This document shows, in pieces, positions 5,478-7,825 of a DNA stretch of 7,825 bases. This DNA is from an uncultured Bacteroidales bacterium. Lineage in GTDB: Bacteria > Bacteroidota > Bacteroidia > Bacteroidales > Lentimicrobiaceae. The stretch is taken from assembly GCA_937864935.1 (NCBI GenBank), contig CALMDN010000542.1:1-7825 (forward strand), in the 5' to 3' direction. The notes beneath the pieces are model-generated. The model made no database searches and was not told the DNA's origin. It was given only the letters and a program-made list of their open reading frames with translations. The position numbers were made by a program, and so were the translations under genes. Each line of letters opens with the position of its first letter. Positions within the stretch are counted from its first letter, which is position 1.

Positions 5478-5536
5478 TTCCGGCTTTTTTTTCAGTCATT
5501 CCTCAAGAAATCCCTGTTTAGTTTTGATTCAAAAAG

Positions 5537-5562
5537 AAAGGCCGGCTGAAAAGCCGGCCTTT
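5537..5562 (-). terminator. Rho-independent terminator of the Ig-repeat gene
   Basis: Two perfectly complementary 10-base arms (5537-5546 and 5553-5562, GC-rich core GGCCGGC) enclose a six-base loop. On the minus strand the stem is followed by CTTTTT. It lies 23 bases past the stop codon of the T9SS protein gene. In the plus direction the tail is only TTTCGCTCTT including stem bases, so termination of rightward transcripts would be weaker. Confidence 0.85.
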
Positions 5563-5585
5563 CGCTCTTATAGATAATCTGCAGC

Positions 5586-7825
5586 TTATCTGACGATAAA
5601 CGTTCTGCTGACAATGCCATTGCTGTGAATTGCCTGAAGGGTGTACAATCCCGGTTTCAGGTTACGCACCTCAATTCCGTTGCCGGCAATGTAATCAATG
5701 CGGTTGGATTCCAGTACCACAGATCCGGTTCCGTTGATAATCCGCATGGAGCTGATCTGAGGCATATTGGTCATTTTTACAAACAGCCTGTTTTCAACAG
5801 GGTTTGGATAGATGGTCATGGAAGCGGCAGCCGACTGAGGATCTGTTGTACCCACGCACTCATCAACCACTATGGTGAATTCTGCGGTGCCTGAACAGCC
5901 GTTCTCATCGGTGTAGGTATAGGTTACAGTGTAAGATCCTGCGCCAACGGTGGAAGGTGAGAACATATTGTTTTCAACACCGGTTCCTGAGTAAACACCA
6001 CCTTCCGGTGAACCGCCTGAAAGCTCCATATCCGGCCAGTTAACGCACATCAGGGGATATTCATATGATTCCCAGGTTACGGCAGGAAGATCAAATACTT
6101 CGGCTGTGATGCTGTTGGAAGTTACCGGGTTCTGAACCGTGCAGAAGAGGCTTGAGGTGAAAACAAGGTTTACCACATCGCCATCGGCAGGCACATAGGT
6201 GAACTCAGGGCTGTCGCCGGCAGCAATGCCGTTGACCTGCCACTGATACGCAGGAGCATTGCCTCCATTGGTGACTTCAGCACTGAACATCATTTCCTCA
6301 CCGGCACAAACACCGTTGTTTTCAGCTTCGATCACGGCTGTAACCGTTACAGTCGGATTAACGCTCATTTCAACGGTATTGGAAGTAGCAGGATTGTTGG
6401 ATACACACACAAGGCTGGAGGTCATTACCACGAAAACTTCGTCACCATCTTCAGGGAAGTAGGAGAAAGAGAAGCTGTTGGTGCCGGTTGTCTGCCCGTT
6501 AACATACCACTGATAGTCAGGGGTTCCGCCATTGACCGGGAATGCGGTGAATACCACTTCGGTACCTTCACATACATCGTTCGAACCGGCAACAATGGTA
6601 ACACCGGCTGCTGCACCGGGAGAGGTGATCATGGTAACGGTATTGGAGGTAGCCGGGTTTCCGGTAGCACAGGTTGCGTTGGAGGTTAAGACCACATACA
6701 CCTGATCGTTGTTGTTTGGAACGAAGGTGTAGGTTGCCTGGTTTGAACCTACAGGGTTTCCGTTGCGATACCACTGGTATACAGGTGTTGAACCGCCGTT
6801 CACCGGGGTAGCTGTCATAACGATGGTAGTACCCTGGCAAACATTGTTCTGATCCGGAGCAATGCTTACGCTCACCGGCAACAGCGGATTGACAACCATG
6901 GTGGTTGTGTTGGAAGTTGCCGGGGTTCCGGTGATACAGAACGAAATGCTTGAAGTCATGACCACGTAAACCTGATCTCCGTTGTTTGGAGCGACAGTGT
7001 ATGTAGCCTGGTTAGCACCAACCGGTGATCCGTTGCGATACCATTGATAAGCGGGAGTAGCTCCTCCGTTAACCGGGGTAGCGGTGAAGGTTACTGAAGT
7101 TCCCTGGCATACATTGTTCTGATCAGCAACAACAGATACACTCGCAACCAGCGGAGGATAAACAGAAAGGATGGTGGTTGCTGAGGTAGCAGGATTGCCG
7201 GTAGCGCAGGTGGCTGTAGAAGTCATTACCACATATACAGCATCGTTGTTGTTCGGAACCAGGGTATAGGTATTCTGGTTGCTTCCGACCGGTGAGCCGT
7301 TCAAGTACCACTGGTACGACGGGGTTCCGCCGTTTACCGGAGTTGCGGTGAAGGTTACACTTACACCCTGACAAACATTGTTCTGATCCGGGGCAATGGT
7401 AACACTCACCGGCAGCAGCGGATTCACTACCATTGTAGTTGCTGCTGAAGTTGCCGGGCTTCCTGTTGCACAGGTTGCATTGGATGTGAGAACTACATAT
7501 ACCTGATCATTATTGTTCGGAACGAAAGTATAGGTTGCCTGGTTCAGGCCAACAGGAGCACTGTTGCGGTACCACTGGTATGCAGGGGTTGATCCGCCGT
7601 TAACAGGAGTAGCGGTGAAAGTAACGCTGGTACCCTGACATACGTTGTTCAGATCCGGGGCGATGGTAACGCTTACCGGCAGCAGCGGATTCACTACCAT
7701 GGTGGTGGTGTTGGAGGTGGCAGGTGAGCCGGTGATGCAGGCAGGAATGCGGGTGGTCATAACTGCATAAACCTGATCACCGTTGGAAGGCACGTAAGTA
7801 TAAGTATTCTGATTTGAACAAAACG
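5586..7825 (-). CDS. Secreted Ig-like repeat protein with T9SS type A sorting domain (5' end beyond the window)
   Basis: The frame is open to the right edge, so only the last 745 residues are seen. They comprise part of one repeat, six complete Ig-like repeats of 88-90 aa (6090-7688), a different Ig-like domain containing LSGGSPEGGVYSGTG and TYTYTDENGCSGTA (about 5840-6089), and a C-terminal sorting domain of about 77 residues (5589-5819) with YPNPVENRLFV, LKPGLYTL and final SRTFIVR. That tail is the type A signal recognised by the Por/T9SS secretion system, which moves proteins across the outer membrane and removes the tail on release or anchoring. Each Ig repeat has two cysteines (VCQG early; ATCATG or an equivalent late), fitting an internal disulfide, and a YQWY core. 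The protein is probably a large adhesin or cell-surface/extracellular structural protein; no enzyme domain is visible in this part. The GTG at 7793 is internal to a repeat and is not the start. Confidence 0.92.
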   Translation of the reverse strand, partial: FCSNQNTYTYVPSNGDQVYAVMTTRIPACITGSPATSNTTTMVVNPLLPVSVTIAPDLNNVCQGTSVTFTATPVNGGSTPAYQWYRNSAPVGLNQATYTFVPNNNDQVYVVLTSNATCATGSPATSAATTMVVNPLLPVSVTIAPDQNNVCQGVSVTFTATPVNGGTPSYQWYLNGSPVGSNQNTYTLVPNNNDAVYVVMTSTATCATGNPATSATTILSVYPPLVASVSVVADQNNVCQGTSVTFTATPVNGGATPAYQWYRNGSPVGANQATYTVAPNNGDQVYVVMTSSISFCITGTPATSNTTTMVVNPLLPVSVSIAPDQNNVCQGTTIVMTATPVNGGSTPVYQWYRNGNPVGSNQATYTFVPNNNDQVYVVLTSNATCATGNPATSNTVTMITSPGAAAGVTIVAGSNDVCEGTEVVFTAFPVNGGTPDYQWYVNGQTTGTNSFSFSYFPEDGDEVFVVMTSSLVCVSNNPATSNTVEMSVNPTVTVTAVIEAENNGVCAGEEMMFSAEVTNGGNAPAYQWQVNGIAAGDSPEFTYVPADGDVVNLVFTSSLFCTVQNPVTSNSITAEVFDLPAVTWESYEYPLMCVNWPDMELSGGSPEGGVYSGTGVENNMFSPSTVGAGSYTVTYTYTDENGCSGTAEFTIVVDECVGTTDPQSAAASMTIYPNPVENRLFVKMTNMPQISSMRIINGTGSVVLESNRIDYIAGNGIEVRNLKPGLYTLQAIHSNGIVSRTFIVR
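6090..7825 (-). repeat. Tandem in-frame Ig-like repeats, ~267-bp unit
   Basis: The conserved first cysteine codon of each unit lies at 7638, 7371, 7107, 6837, 6570 and 6306, giving steps of 267, 264, 270, 267 and 264 bases. Complete units are 7422-7688, 7158-7421, 6888-7157, 6621-6887, 6357-6620 and 6090-6356; a further unit is cut by the right edge. The four N-terminal units are alike (PVSVTIAPDQNNVCQG, TATPVNGG, YQWY), while the last two, nearest the C-terminus, have diverged (PGAAAGVTIV, PTVTVTAVIE). All length changes are multiples of three. Confidence 0.95.

Noticed and set aside
5373..5492. Long-range stem (AAGGCCGGA with TCCGGCTTT) followed by eight T, as a terminator for rightward transcription
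   Set aside because: The arms are about 97 bases apart with one G-T pair and no compact hairpin forms next to the T-run, so it does not look like an ordinary terminator. It is worth recalling only if a rightward RNA is found.
5586..7793. Complete gene starting at the GTG at 7793
   Set aside because: The frame continues to the window edge with sequence that fits the missing part of the same repeat (SNQNTYTYVP), so the GTG is an internal valine.
6090..7825. CRISPR-like array suggested by regular repeats on the right side
   Set aside because: The unit is about 267 bases, in frame and coding for Ig-like domains with conserved Cys and Trp; there are no short identical repeats with unique spacers.

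Overview
The window looks like chromosomal DNA from a member of the Bacteroidota, probably a Bacteroidales-like lineage. Three things support this: a C-terminal type IX secretion (T9SS) sorting domain on a giant Ig-repeat protein, several promoters of the Bacteroidota type (TTTG or TTG at -33, TAnnTTTG at -7), and a Nudix-fold transcription regulator of the NrtR/AraR type. No rRNA, tRNA, CRISPR array, transposase or integrase is visible.

Layout from left to right. (1) 1-1342: a DEDDy 3'-5' exonuclease on the minus strand lies between two clusters of the short repeat AATTCGTG. About 420 bases with no convincing gene lie behind its start. (2) 1343-3302: a plus-strand pair, a predicted surface lipoprotein and the tRNA methyltransferase MnmD. 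Only one base separates them, so they are very likely co-transcribed and translationally coupled. (3) 3335-4984: a minus-strand run in the order Nudix/wHTH regulator, 189-aa protein of unknown function, acylphosphatase. It converges on mnmD. (4) 4985-5585: an AT-rich, gene-poor regulatory region. It holds a promoter for the regulator gene, a plus-strand promoter with a perfect inverted repeat (TTAGTGT-N7-ACACTAA) just downstream, further copies of the same half-site, and a possible 49-codon ORF. (5) 5586-7825: the 3' part of a minus-strand gene for a secreted protein made of tandem ~89-aa Ig-like repeats. It ends in a T9SS sorting domain, is followed by a strong terminator, and runs off the right edge.

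Most of the genes are housekeeping (exonuclease, mnmD, acyP) or cell-surface proteins. The least explained part is 4985-5585. The half-site ACACTAA occurs four times within 324 bases there, around the gene of a regulator whose Nudix catalytic motif is degraded. I read it as an operator array for that regulator, controlling its own promoter and an opposing promoter whose target is either the small ORF, a short RNA or a gene that has been lost. I see no defence system or other clearly new multi-gene system.
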